Below, in pieces: positions 33,902 through 41,283 of a stretch of DNA of 56,721 bases. The notes beneath the pieces were generated by a model. It worked only from the letters and a program-made list of their open reading frames with translations, was not told the origin of the DNA and ran no database searches. The position numbers were made by a program, and so were the translations under genes. Source of the DNA: Geminicoccaceae bacterium (GTDB lineage Bacteria; Pseudomonadota; Alphaproteobacteria; Geminicoccales; Geminicoccaceae); the NCBI GenBank assembly GCA_020638495.1, contig JACKIN010000020.1, forward strand, positions 1 through 56,721, given 5' to 3'. Position 1 is the first letter of the stretch; every line of letters begins with the position of its first letter.

Positions 33902-34764
33902 TGGCCGCGGCGACGGCGGCGCCCATGCCGCGCGCCTTTCGCGTCGATACCGGGTTCTCCCTGCCGGGCGAGCTGGCGCTGGTCCTGCTCACTGTCCTGG
34001 TCCTGATCTTCCTCGTCTATCCGACCGCCTGGATCATCGTCGCCAGCTTCAAGACACCGGCGACCATGTTCTCGGCGACGCGGTTCGAGTTCACGCTCGA
34101 GAACTATGTCAGCCTGTTCCAGACCGGCTTCGCCCGCAACATCTTCAACAGTCTCTACCTGTGCATCGCCGCGGTGCTGATCTCGACCTTCGTTTCCACC
34201 ATCGCCGCCTACACGTTCTCGCGCATGCGCTTTCGCGGCAAGAGCTTCATCTTCGGCTCGGTGCTGCTCGGCCAGTGCTTTCCCTGGATCATCCTGGTCA
34301 CACCGCTGTTCATCCTGTTCGCCAAGATGGGCATGCTGAACAACCACCTCTCGATGCTGTTCGTCTACACGGCCATCACCATCCCCTTCTCGGTCTACCT
34401 GCTCGTCGGCTATCTCGAGGGCGTGCCGCGCTCGCTCGACGAGGCGGCGATCATCGACGGCTGCTCGCGCTTCCAGGCGATCTGGCTGATCATCTTCCCG
34501 ATCATGCTGCCGGGCATCGTCGCCACGGCCACCTATGCCTTCATGCTCTGCTGGACCGAATATCTCTTCGCCCTCGCGTTTTTGACCAAGACCCAGCTCA
34601 AGACCATGCCGCTGGCGCTCTACGCCTTCTTCGGCGAGGACACGTCGGAATGGGGCCGGATCATGGCGGCCTCGGCCCTGACCACCGCCCCCACCCTCCT
34701 TCTCTTCCTGCCGCTCCAGACCCGGCTGACCTCCGGCCTCGCCGCGGGCAGCGTCAAGCAGTAG
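33901..34764 (+). CDS. Sugar ABC transporter permease, MalG type
   Basis: A 287-residue CUT1 permease whose ATG overlaps the stop of its partner by one base. The EAA loop is DEAAIIDGCS with LIIFPIMLPG near residues 180-205. The protein ends with the SGLAAGSVKQ tail usual for this subunit. It closes the importer with the tandem binding proteins. No ATPase follows; downstream is the repeat-filled gap. Confidence 0.92.
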   Translation: MAAATAAPMPRAFRVDTGFSLPGELALVLLTVLVLIFLVYPTAWIIVASFKTPATMFSATRFEFTLENYVSLFQTGFARNIFNSLYLCIAAVLISTFVSTIAAYTFSRMRFRGKSFIFGSVLLGQCFPWIILVTPLFILFAKMGMLNNHLSMLFVYTAITIPFSVYLLVGYLEGVPRSLDEAAIIDGCSRFQAIWLIIFPIMLPGIVATATYAFMLCWTEYLFALAFLTKTQLKTMPLALYAFFGEDTSEWGRIMAASALTTAPTLLLFLPLQTRLTSGLAAGSVKQ

Positions 34765-34806
34765 GGCCGCGGCGAAAGCCATGATCGGGGCGGCCGGCGG
34801 CCGTCC

Positions 34807-34825
34807 GGATATAAGAAATATATCC
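34807..34825. repeat. AT-rich palindrome just inside repeat module 2
   Basis: GGATATAAGAAATATATCC: arms GGATATA and TATATCC, five-base spacer, unusually AT-rich for this genome. It lies 43 bases after the permease stop and could be an operator or promoter element. From here to 34953 I see only GC-rich spacer with two weak GGGTTCG-like copies. Confidence 0.45.
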
Positions 34826-34953
34826 TATTATTCCTTGCGGCGCAAGACCGTTCCGGGTTCGCTCGGCATTTGGGGCTTCCTCGGGTTCCGGCTCGGGCCG
34901 GGAACCGCCGAAAAGGCGAAAAGCGCTTTGGTGGAAAGGGCTTGGCCATCCCC

Positions 34954-35050
34954 GGGTTCGTTGGTCGCCGGTCGGGTTCGTTCGTCGATTTCGGGCGTTT
35001 TCGGGCCGATTCCCCGGGTTCGCTCGTCGTTTTCCCGGGTTCGTTCGTCG
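34954..35050 (+). repeat. Four direct 14-bp repeats (module 2, inner side)
   Basis: GGGTTCGTTGGTCG at 34954, GGGTTCGTTCGTCG at 34974, GGGTTCGCTCGTCG at 35016 and GGGTTCGTTCGTCG at 35037. The pairs are spaced 20 and 21 bases. The same 14-mer appears in module 1 at 10703-10788, partly inverted. These lie on the side of the module facing the 24-kb interior. Confidence 0.8.
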
Positions 35051-35055
35051 CCGGC

Positions 35056-35200
35056 CGTTGCGGAATCCGCGACAAATCGGGGAAATGTCGCGGAATCCGC
35101 GACATCACGAATGCTTATGGCGCGCCAGATGCGACATCGCGGAGGCGGATGTCGCGTATACCGCGACAACCCGAGCGGAAATGTCGCGTTATATGCGCCA
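35056..35200. repeat. Array of five 19-bp palindromes, period about 32 bp (module 2)
   Basis: Copies start at 35056, 35086, 35118, 35150 and 35182 (spacings 30, 32, 32, 32). The copy at 35086, TGTCGCGGAATCCGCGACA, is identical to the one at 10552; those at 35118 and 35182 are degenerate. The second spacer, TCACGAATGCTTA, is almost the reverse complement of the third spacer of module 1. The modules are therefore homologous and inverted. No gene is apparent here. Confidence 0.85.
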
Positions 35201-35266
35201 ACCCGAGCCTGGCAGCGGTGATTCCGGACGGCCGGGGCGCCCCGGCAGCCGTTTCGGTGCGGCGGT

Positions 35267-35283
35267 CATAAGCATTCGTGATG
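35267..35283 (-). repeat. Outer 17-bp element of repeat module 2
   Basis: CATAAGCATTCGTGATG lies 66 bases outside the palindrome array and 14 bases before the stop codon of the minus-strand thioredoxin gene. It mirrors the element at 10469-10485 in sequence, orientation and distance. Confidence 0.7.
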
Positions 35284-35297
35284 ACAGCGAGCGCGGG

Positions 35298-35534
35298 TCA
35301 GGCGGCGAGCCAGCCGTCGAGCTTCGCCGCGTCGGGCAGGCCACCGGCATGGACGAGCCTGCCGTCGACCGCGATGCCGGGCGTGGAGATCACCCCCGCC
35401 ATGGCGATGGATTTCGCATCGGTGACCTTCTCGACCGCGACGTCGACGCCGAGCCTCGCCGCGGCGTCCCTGATCATGGCTTCGGTGGCGTCGCAGCGCT
35501 TGCAGCCCGGGCCGTAGACCTTGACGGTTTTCAT
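35298..35534 (-). CDS. Small thioredoxin-fold protein (thioredoxin_3 family)
   Basis: A 78-residue glutaredoxin/thioredoxin-like protein with active site C11-K-R-C14 in YGPGCKRCDAT. The cis-Pro region is GVISTPGIAVDG. This family is often encoded beside YraQ/ArsP-like permeases and ArsR regulators, as here: it follows the permease by 23 bp on the same strand. It probably handles a thiol- or metalloid-bound substrate for the permease. Its 3' end abuts the outer repeat element. Confidence 0.88.
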   Translation of the reverse strand: MKTVKVYGPGCKRCDATEAMIRDAAARLGVDVAVEKVTDAKSIAMAGVISTPGIAVDGRLVHAGGLPDAAKLDGWLAA

Positions 35535-35557
35535 TTGCGTGTCCTTTCAGACGATGG

Positions 35558-36616
35558 TCAGAGGATGGCGTTGAAGAGGAAGCCGGTGGCGAGGATGCCG
35601 GTCGCGACGACGACGATGAAGATCGCGATCAGCCGCAGCGTCAGCACCTGCCTGAGGATGATCATCTCGGGCAGGCTGAGGGCGATGACCGACATCATGA
35701 AGGCGAGCGTCGTGCCGAGCGCCGCACCCTTGCCGAGCAGGGCCTCGACGATCGGGATGACGCCGGCGGCATTGGTGTACATGGGCACGCCCACCACGAC
35801 GGCGGCGGGAACCGACCACCAGGCCTCGCCGCCCATGATCCGCAACATCATCGCCTCGGGGACATAGCCGTGGATGGCGGCGCCGATGCCGATGCCCGCC
35901 AGCACCCAGACCCAGACCCTGCCGACGATCTCGCGCACCTGGTCGAGACCGATCTTCAGCCGGTCGACCAATGTGAGCCGCTCGTCCGGCAGATCGCCCA
36001 CGGGGCCGGCGTTCAGCTCGCGCACCCAGTCCTGCAGATAGCGCTCCAGCCGCATCCGGCCCATGACGAGCCCGGCGCCGGTGGCGATGGTGAAGCCGAA
36101 GACCAGGTAGATCGTGGCGATCTCCCAGCCGACGAGGCCGTAGAGCAGCCCGAGCCCCACCGGCCCCACCATCGGCCCGGCGATCAGGAACGAGAAGGTG
36201 ACACCGAGGGGAATGCCCGCCGAGACGAAGCCGATGAAGAGCGGCACCGAGGAGCACGAGCAGAACGGCGTCAGCACGCCCAGCAGGGAGGCGAGCGGGT
36301 AGCCCCAGATCTCGCGCCTGCCGGCCAGGATCGCGCGGGTCTTCTCCGGGCTGAACCAGCTCCGCAGCACGCCGGTGACGAAGACGATGCCGGTCAGCAG
36401 CAGCAGGACCTTGGGCACGTCGTAGACGAAGAAGGCGATGGCCTCGCCCGTGTGGCTGTCGCGCGCCACCGGCAAGAGCGCCGTCACCCATTCGGCAATC
36501 GGGACGAGCTGGCCGTAGAGCAGATAGAGCACGACGCCGGCGGCGGGCACGCCCAGATACCAGAGCCAGTCGGGCGCCCCCTTGTGCGGAGCCGGGGCGT
36601 GCGTCGCGACGTTCAT
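35558..36616 (-). CDS. YraQ/ArsP-like permease (DUF318 family)
   Basis: A 352-residue membrane protein with about eight to ten helices. The signature TPFCSCSSVPLFIGF is at residues 116-130, with SFLIAGPMVGP after it and PMYTNAAGVIPI in the second half. Members include ArsP, an exporter of trivalent organoarsenicals, and several permeases of unknown substrate. The start overlaps the ArsR stop by four bases. Regulator, permease and thioredoxin form one operon, so a metalloid or thiol-reactive compound is likely. Confidence 0.88.
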   Translation of the reverse strand: MNVATHAPAPHKGAPDWLWYLGVPAAGVVLYLLYGQLVPIAEWVTALLPVARDSHTGEAIAFFVYDVPKVLLLLTGIVFVTGVLRSWFSPEKTRAILAGRREIWGYPLASLLGVLTPFCSCSSVPLFIGFVSAGIPLGVTFSFLIAGPMVGPVGLGLLYGLVGWEIATIYLVFGFTIATGAGLVMGRMRLERYLQDWVRELNAGPVGDLPDERLTLVDRLKIGLDQVREIVGRVWVWVLAGIGIGAAIHGYVPEAMMLRIMGGEAWWSVPAAVVVGVPMYTNAAGVIPIVEALLGKGAALGTTLAFMMSVIALSLPEMIILRQVLTLRLIAIFIVVVATGILATGFLFNAIL

Positions 36617-36921
36617 GCGACCTTCCTTTCAGACTTGGTCTCCGCGGCGAGCACCGCGTCGATCACCGCCGCCAGCTCGCGCGCGAGGCCCGGGTTCCGG
36701 CGGTAGCGCACCCATTGCGCGTCGCGCCGGTCGAGGACGAGGCCGGCCTCGCGCAGCACCTTCATGTGTCGCGACATCCGGCTCTGGCTCGCGCCGAGGC
36801 GGTCCATCAGCTCGCAGACGCAATGCTCGCCCCCGTCCCAGACGAGCGCCAGGGCGGCGCGGCGGGTCGGATCGGCAAGGGCGGTCAGCAATTCCTGCAT
36901 GACAGGATGATTATGCGGCAT
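36613..36921 (-). CDS. ArsR family transcriptional regulator
   Basis: A 102-residue winged-helix repressor. ADPTRRAALALV opens the DNA-binding domain and the sensor motif EHCVCEL (C34, C36) matches the ELCVCDL As(III)-type site. The recognition helix is SQSRMSRHMKVLREAGLV. The start is at 36921, or at the Met at 36900. It leads the permease-thioredoxin operon and probably represses it; dyads directly upstream are candidate operators. Confidence 0.92.
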   Translation of the reverse strand: MPHNHPVMQELLTALADPTRRAALALVWDGGEHCVCELMDRLGASQSRMSRHMKVLREAGLVLDRRDAQWVRYRRNPGLARELAAVIDAVLAAETKSERKVA

Positions 36922-36949
36922 GGCGCATATGCGCCTTGATTCATATCAA
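36922..36949. promoter_or_regulatory. Candidate ArsR operator dyads
   Basis: GGCGCATATGCGCC (36922-36935, perfect palindrome) touches TTGATTCATATCAA (36936-36949, five-base arms). Both lie right before the arsR start, the usual autoregulatory position. CATAT occurs in both. From 36950 to 37137 nothing recognisable is seen. Confidence 0.5.
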
Positions 36950-37137
36950 TGGAATCGAAACGCCCGGAGCAGCGGCGCCGAAAGACGAGCACTTATGGGG
37001 TCAGAGCGCGCTCATGGGCTCAGCGATTGTCCTGGTCTGTCGAGCTGGCTGCAATTGGGGCCATGCGCCGAGCCCTCCAGATCGGCCGGCTTGCGCAGCC
37101 GCGCCAAGGCCACCAGACTGGACTGCACCCGTGGTGT

Positions 37138-38967
37138 TCAGAGCGGCTTGATCCTCCAGGTCACGTCGTAGACCGACTTGGCTCCGCATAAGAACGGCGA
37201 ATCCGTTCCCGGATGCCGGGTGGTGACCTGGATGGTGTTGCGACCGTTGTCGGTCATCATGAAGAGATCCCGACCCAGCATTGCACGCATTTCCACCGCG
37301 ACGATGCCGTCGCATGATTCGAAGATCGCATCTGTCAGCTTGCCCAGCAGCCAAGATTCGATCTTGCCGACGATGCTGCCGACGACGGGGATGCTGATCG
37401 TCAGCGCGGCCTGGATCCTGATGGTCACGAATTGAGCGACACCCTTGGCGATGTCCTCCTCCATCGAGCTGGACCCAGCGAGGCTCAGGCTGTCGCCGGC
37501 ACTGGCGAGGGCGGCCAGAATCTTGTCCTTTGGCGCGTGGCCGTTATTGACGACGAGATAGCTGAAGCTCATCGGCTCGGCGAGATCGACCGTCACCGGC
37601 TCGAAATCGAGCAGGTTGGTTTGCGACTCCTTCGGGCTTTCGATCCCGCCGATCTTGCCGATCCATTGGGTGTTGATCCGCGTCTTGACGTTGCCGGCGG
37701 CGACCGCCGCCATCGCCGCGTCGGTGTCGTTGTTGCGCGCGCGGGTGGTGTGGACCCGGATGTGATCCACCGAGAAACGGTACCGACAGGGCATCTTGAA
37801 GGCCGCGCCGGTCGAGCCGAATTCCCATGTCTCGCCGTTCCACACGCCCCTGCGGATCTGACGCAGATTGTCGTCGATCGGCACGAACAGCTCGAGACGG
37901 TTCGCGGCGGCGGAGATGACCGTCGCCGATTCGGCCATCGGCGCCAGCGTGCGCAAGTCCATTGTCTCCGGCAGGCTCCAGGTGTCGCCGCTGAACCAAT
38001 GATGATGGAGTTTTCGATCCAGTGCGCCCATGACGAACACGTCGAGCCGCCCGACTCCCCAACTGGCGACGGCGGGCTCGCCCGCATAATTGCCACCCAG
38101 GGATTCCCATTCGTTCCAGATCTGGCCGTCCCACCAGCGGTGCCAGAGCGCACCGTCGCGGAAGATCGCGAAAACGTCGATGCGGTCGGACCCCCAGCTC
38201 ACCGCGACCGGCGGCGAGGCCAGCGCGCCGCCGTGGTTCTGCCAGCCGAACCACGTGGCTCCGTCGGTCTGGTTGCCTCGCAAGGTGAAATCGGCGCCGC
38301 GCGCGAAGATGTCGAGCTGGTTCGGTCCCCGCGAGACCAGGCTGGCCGCGCTGGTAAACGCACCACCGAGACGCTGCCATTCCGACGTCCAACTACTGCC
38401 GGTGCGGGTCTTGGTGAACATGGCATGGTCGGTGCCGAGACCGAACACGTCGACGCGGTTGCCAGCCCATGCGATCGCTGCCGGAACGCTGACGAAAATG
38501 CCACCGAGACGAAACCAGGGTGAAAGACTGTCCTCGTCGTGAACGCCCCAGAAGCTCTTGTGGTACATCGCATAGTCGAGGCCGAGCCCGAAAAGGTCGA
38601 TGCGCTGGGTCAGCGGGCCGGTCCCACCGAGCCCGCCGAGCCCGCCGAGCCCGCCGAAGCGTTCCGGCGTCAACGCGGCAGACGCCGGACCGTCGTCCGC
38701 GGCGAACGCCTCTTCGCGCTCCGCATCGTCCTCGACGCGGGAAGGCGTTTCCGGTTCCGAGTCGCTGGAGAATGCTTCCAAGTCGAAGATGCGAGGACGA
38801 CGCGCCATCGACGCCACAGCCACGGGCGGCGAGGTGAAGATGCCTCCACGCCGCAAGTTGAAGCCCAGTCCCCGCGCCGGTGACGACGCCATCATGCCAT
38901 AGCCCGAGTCGAGCCAGAAGAAATCCCTTCGACCCTCCGCTCCCACCGTCGCCGCGATCCCCTTCAT
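37138..38967 (-). CDS. PLL-type lectin-like beta-propeller protein with unknown C-terminal domain
   Basis: About 609 residues from the ATG at 38967, with GGGGGG well placed upstream. A short Asp/Glu-rich stretch and a GGLGGLGGLGG linker precede or interrupt several repeats of the form W..LGG.F.S.P...SWG.NRLDVF..G.D..L.H. That pattern is typical of PLL-like seven-bladed fucose-binding lectin propellers. Six or so blades occupy residues about 10-395. The last 210 residues are a separate domain with an amphipathic stretch (LTISIPVVGSIVGKIESWLLGKL) and a strand-rich end. No signal peptide and no partner gene are visible. Carbohydrate binding is inferred. Confidence 0.75.
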   Translation of the reverse strand: MKGIAATVGAEGRRDFFWLDSGYGMMASSPARGLGFNLRRGGIFTSPPVAVASMARRPRIFDLEAFSSDSEPETPSRVEDDAEREEAFAADDGPASAALTPERFGGLGGLGGLGGTGPLTQRIDLFGLGLDYAMYHKSFWGVHDEDSLSPWFRLGGIFVSVPAAIAWAGNRVDVFGLGTDHAMFTKTRTGSSWTSEWQRLGGAFTSAASLVSRGPNQLDIFARGADFTLRGNQTDGATWFGWQNHGGALASPPVAVSWGSDRIDVFAIFRDGALWHRWWDGQIWNEWESLGGNYAGEPAVASWGVGRLDVFVMGALDRKLHHHWFSGDTWSLPETMDLRTLAPMAESATVISAAANRLELFVPIDDNLRQIRRGVWNGETWEFGSTGAAFKMPCRYRFSVDHIRVHTTRARNNDTDAAMAAVAAGNVKTRINTQWIGKIGGIESPKESQTNLLDFEPVTVDLAEPMSFSYLVVNNGHAPKDKILAALASAGDSLSLAGSSSMEEDIAKGVAQFVTIRIQAALTISIPVVGSIVGKIESWLLGKLTDAIFESCDGIVAVEMRAMLGRDLFMMTDNGRNTIQVTTRHPGTDSPFLCGAKSVYDVTWRIKPL

Positions 38968-39397
38968 GACCATTCCCCCCGAAAGCGAGATCAACCATGA
39001 ACGACGCTCCAGAATAACACGGACGAGGGGGCATGACGACGGCGATATTACTTGCGGTGTCCCCGCGCATGCACCGCGCCACCCGCAGGCCCCCTGCTCC
39101 TACGACGGCCGCGCCGCCACCAAGCTGTCCGGGTCCACTAGACCGATTCACCCTTTGGCGGGTTCTCCGCTCCGCCAGGTCGCGATCGGATCGGGTCGCT
39201 CCGCGCAATGGCACCGCGGAAGGGGGGGCAGACTCCGTTCAACGCACTCCGTCCGAACGCGTGCCCGGAACCTTCTGGAGCTCCGCGATGTCGACCTCGC
39301 CCATGATTGACCCGCATCGGTAAGGCTTGGCCTCCGCCACCGTCTTCGCTACCCTGTCCCGAACGTTGGCGACAACAAGGCCCGAGGGAGGCGCCGG
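38968..39397. other. Non-coding gap between the propeller gene and the importer at 39398
   Basis: About 430 bases with no convincing gene. One minus-strand frame from 39304 to 39239 encodes 21 residues (MGEVDIAELQKVPGTR…) but lacks a ribosome site. The promoters for both divergent genes should lie here. No clear dyad or -10/-35 pair was picked out by eye. Confidence 0.5.
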
Positions 39398-40363
39398 TTG
39401 GCCAAGGCAGCGCATGCTCGCCGGGCACGGGACGCGCACAACCCCGATCTGGCGGCGAAGCCGATCGCACCGGTATCGGCATGGGTACGCTTCAGCAACG
39501 ATCGGCGGGTGCTGGCCTACCTGTTTTTGGCCCCTGCCTTGGCCATTCTCGCCTTCACCGTCGTCTACCCGTTCTTCCAGGCCATCACCATCAGCTTCAC
39601 CAACAAGATGGCCGGCGCATCGGCGAGCTTCGTCGGCCTCGCCAACTATCGCGAGCTGATCGCCGACCCGGTCTTTCTCAAGGTCCTGATCAACACCTTC
39701 CAGTACACGCTGCTGGGCGTCGGCATCAAGTTCCTGCTCGGGCTGACCATGGCGCTGGTGCTCAGCCAGGAGCGGCCGGCCAACTACATCTTCAAGACCA
39801 TCCTGTTCGTGCCCTGGGCGGTGCCGCCGGTGGTGGCGGCCCTCAACTGGCGCTGGATCTACGACGATTTCAGCGGGCTGGCGAACCACATCCTCTTCGC
39901 CCTCAACCTGGTCGACGAGCCGGTCGCCTGGACCGGCGACAAGTCGATCGCCATGCTCTCGGTCGTCGCCGTGGTCGTCTGGTCGGGCACGCCCTTCTAC
40001 ACCATGAGCTTCCTGGCCGGGCTCAAGGCGATCCCCAGGGAGCTCTACGAAGCGGCGCGCATCGACGGTGCCACCACCTTGCAGGAGTTCCGCCACATCA
40101 CCCTGCCGTCGATGAAGCCCGTCTTCACCGTCGTCGTCATGCTCTCGACCATCTGGACCTCGACCAATGTCGTCTTCGTCCTCCTCCTGACCAATGGCGG
40201 GCCGGCCAACGCCACCCAGATCCTGCCCAATCTCGCCTACAAGTTCGCGCTCCTGGCCGGCCGGCTCGGCACCGGCTCGGCGGTCAACATGATCTTCTTC
40301 CCGATCCTGGCGGTGCTCATCGTCATCCTGTCGCGCAAGATGCTGCAGGAGCGGATGCGATGA
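39398..40363 (+). CDS. Sugar ABC transporter permease, MalF type
   Basis: A 321-residue CUT1 permease read from a TTG at 39398 with GAGGGAGG about seven bases before it. Polar N-terminus of about 40 residues, then six hydrophobic segments from YLFLAPALAILAFTVVY. The EAA loop is YEAARIDGAT with HITLPSMKP near residues 220-245. It is first in the order permease, permease, binding protein. No ATPase is adjacent. Confidence 0.9.
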   Translation: MAKAAHARRARDAHNPDLAAKPIAPVSAWVRFSNDRRVLAYLFLAPALAILAFTVVYPFFQAITISFTNKMAGASASFVGLANYRELIADPVFLKVLINTFQYTLLGVGIKFLLGLTMALVLSQERPANYIFKTILFVPWAVPPVVAALNWRWIYDDFSGLANHILFALNLVDEPVAWTGDKSIAMLSVVAVVVWSGTPFYTMSFLAGLKAIPRELYEAARIDGATTLQEFRHITLPSMKPVFTVVVMLSTIWTSTNVVFVLLLTNGGPANATQILPNLAYKFALLAGRLGTGSAVNMIFFPILAVLIVILSRKMLQERMR

Positions 40364-40400
40364 GCGCGGCGCTGACCATCGCCCGGCGGGGGACGCCGTC

Positions 40401-41246
40401 ATGATCAAGACCATAGAGGGTCAGGACCGGCTGTGGCGCTGGATCGGCAATGCCGTGCTGGTTGTCCTGGTCGCCTGGACGTTGCTGCCGTTCTACTGGA
40501 TGTTCGCCACCTCCTTGAAGAAGCACAAGGAGATCTACGGCATGGGCACCACGCTCTGGCCGCGCGACCCGACGCTCGAGAGCTACCGCATCCTGTTCTT
40601 CGAGACCGACTACATGCTGTTCTTCGCCAACAGCATGAAGACCGCGATGTCGACCACCGCCGTCACCGTCGTCGTCGCCTCGCTCGCGGCCTACGCCATC
40701 GCCCGGCTCGACTTTCCCGGCCGCTCGCTGATCGCCCGCGGCATGGTCTACACCTACCTCGTGCCGCAATCGCTGCTGTTCATCCCGCTCTTCACCATCC
40801 TGGTCGCGGTCGGCCTCGACAACTCGCTCACCGGCCTGTCGATCGCCTACATGGGCTTCACCATCCCCTTCTGCACGTGGCTGCTGATGGGCTACTTCAT
40901 GTCGATCCCGGTGGAGCTCGAGGAGGCGGCCCTGGTCGACGGCTGCTCCAGGCTCGGCGTGCTGGTGCGCATCATCCTGCCGATCTCGCTGCCGGCGCTG
41001 GCGGTCATCGCCTTCTTCTCCTTCACCCTCGCCTGGAACGAGTATCTCTATGCGGTGGTGTTCAACTCCAACCCGAGCGTGCGGACGATCCCGACCGGGC
41101 TGAACGACTTCATCACGGAGGACGTCTTCTTCTGGGGGCCGATCATGGGCTCGACCGTGCTCACCGTGATCCCGCCGCTCATCGTCTACTTCATCTTCCA
41201 ACGCTGGCTCGTGACCGGGCTCACCATGGGCGCGGTCAAGGGCTGA
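40401..41246 (+). CDS. Sugar ABC transporter permease, MalG type
   Basis: A 281-residue CUT1 permease, 37 bp after its partner. About six hydrophobic helices are present and the EAA loop is EEAALVDGCS with RIILPISLP near residues 175-200. It ends with TMGAVKG, the usual C-terminus. The binding-protein gene follows 37 bp downstream. Confidence 0.92.
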   Translation: MIKTIEGQDRLWRWIGNAVLVVLVAWTLLPFYWMFATSLKKHKEIYGMGTTLWPRDPTLESYRILFFETDYMLFFANSMKTAMSTTAVTVVVASLAAYAIARLDFPGRSLIARGMVYTYLVPQSLLFIPLFTILVAVGLDNSLTGLSIAYMGFTIPFCTWLLMGYFMSIPVELEEAALVDGCSRLGVLVRIILPISLPALAVIAFFSFTLAWNEYLYAVVFNSNPSVRTIPTGLNDFITEDVFFWGPIMGSTVLTVIPPLIVYFIFQRWLVTGLTMGAVKG

Positions 41247-41283
41247 ACGTTCCCCACCAACCCAGAAACGACGGAGGCCGACC

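Noticed and set aside
34620..35271. ORFs of about 110-160 codons across repeat module 2
   Set aside because: Same repeat-derived composition; no domain and no consistent start.
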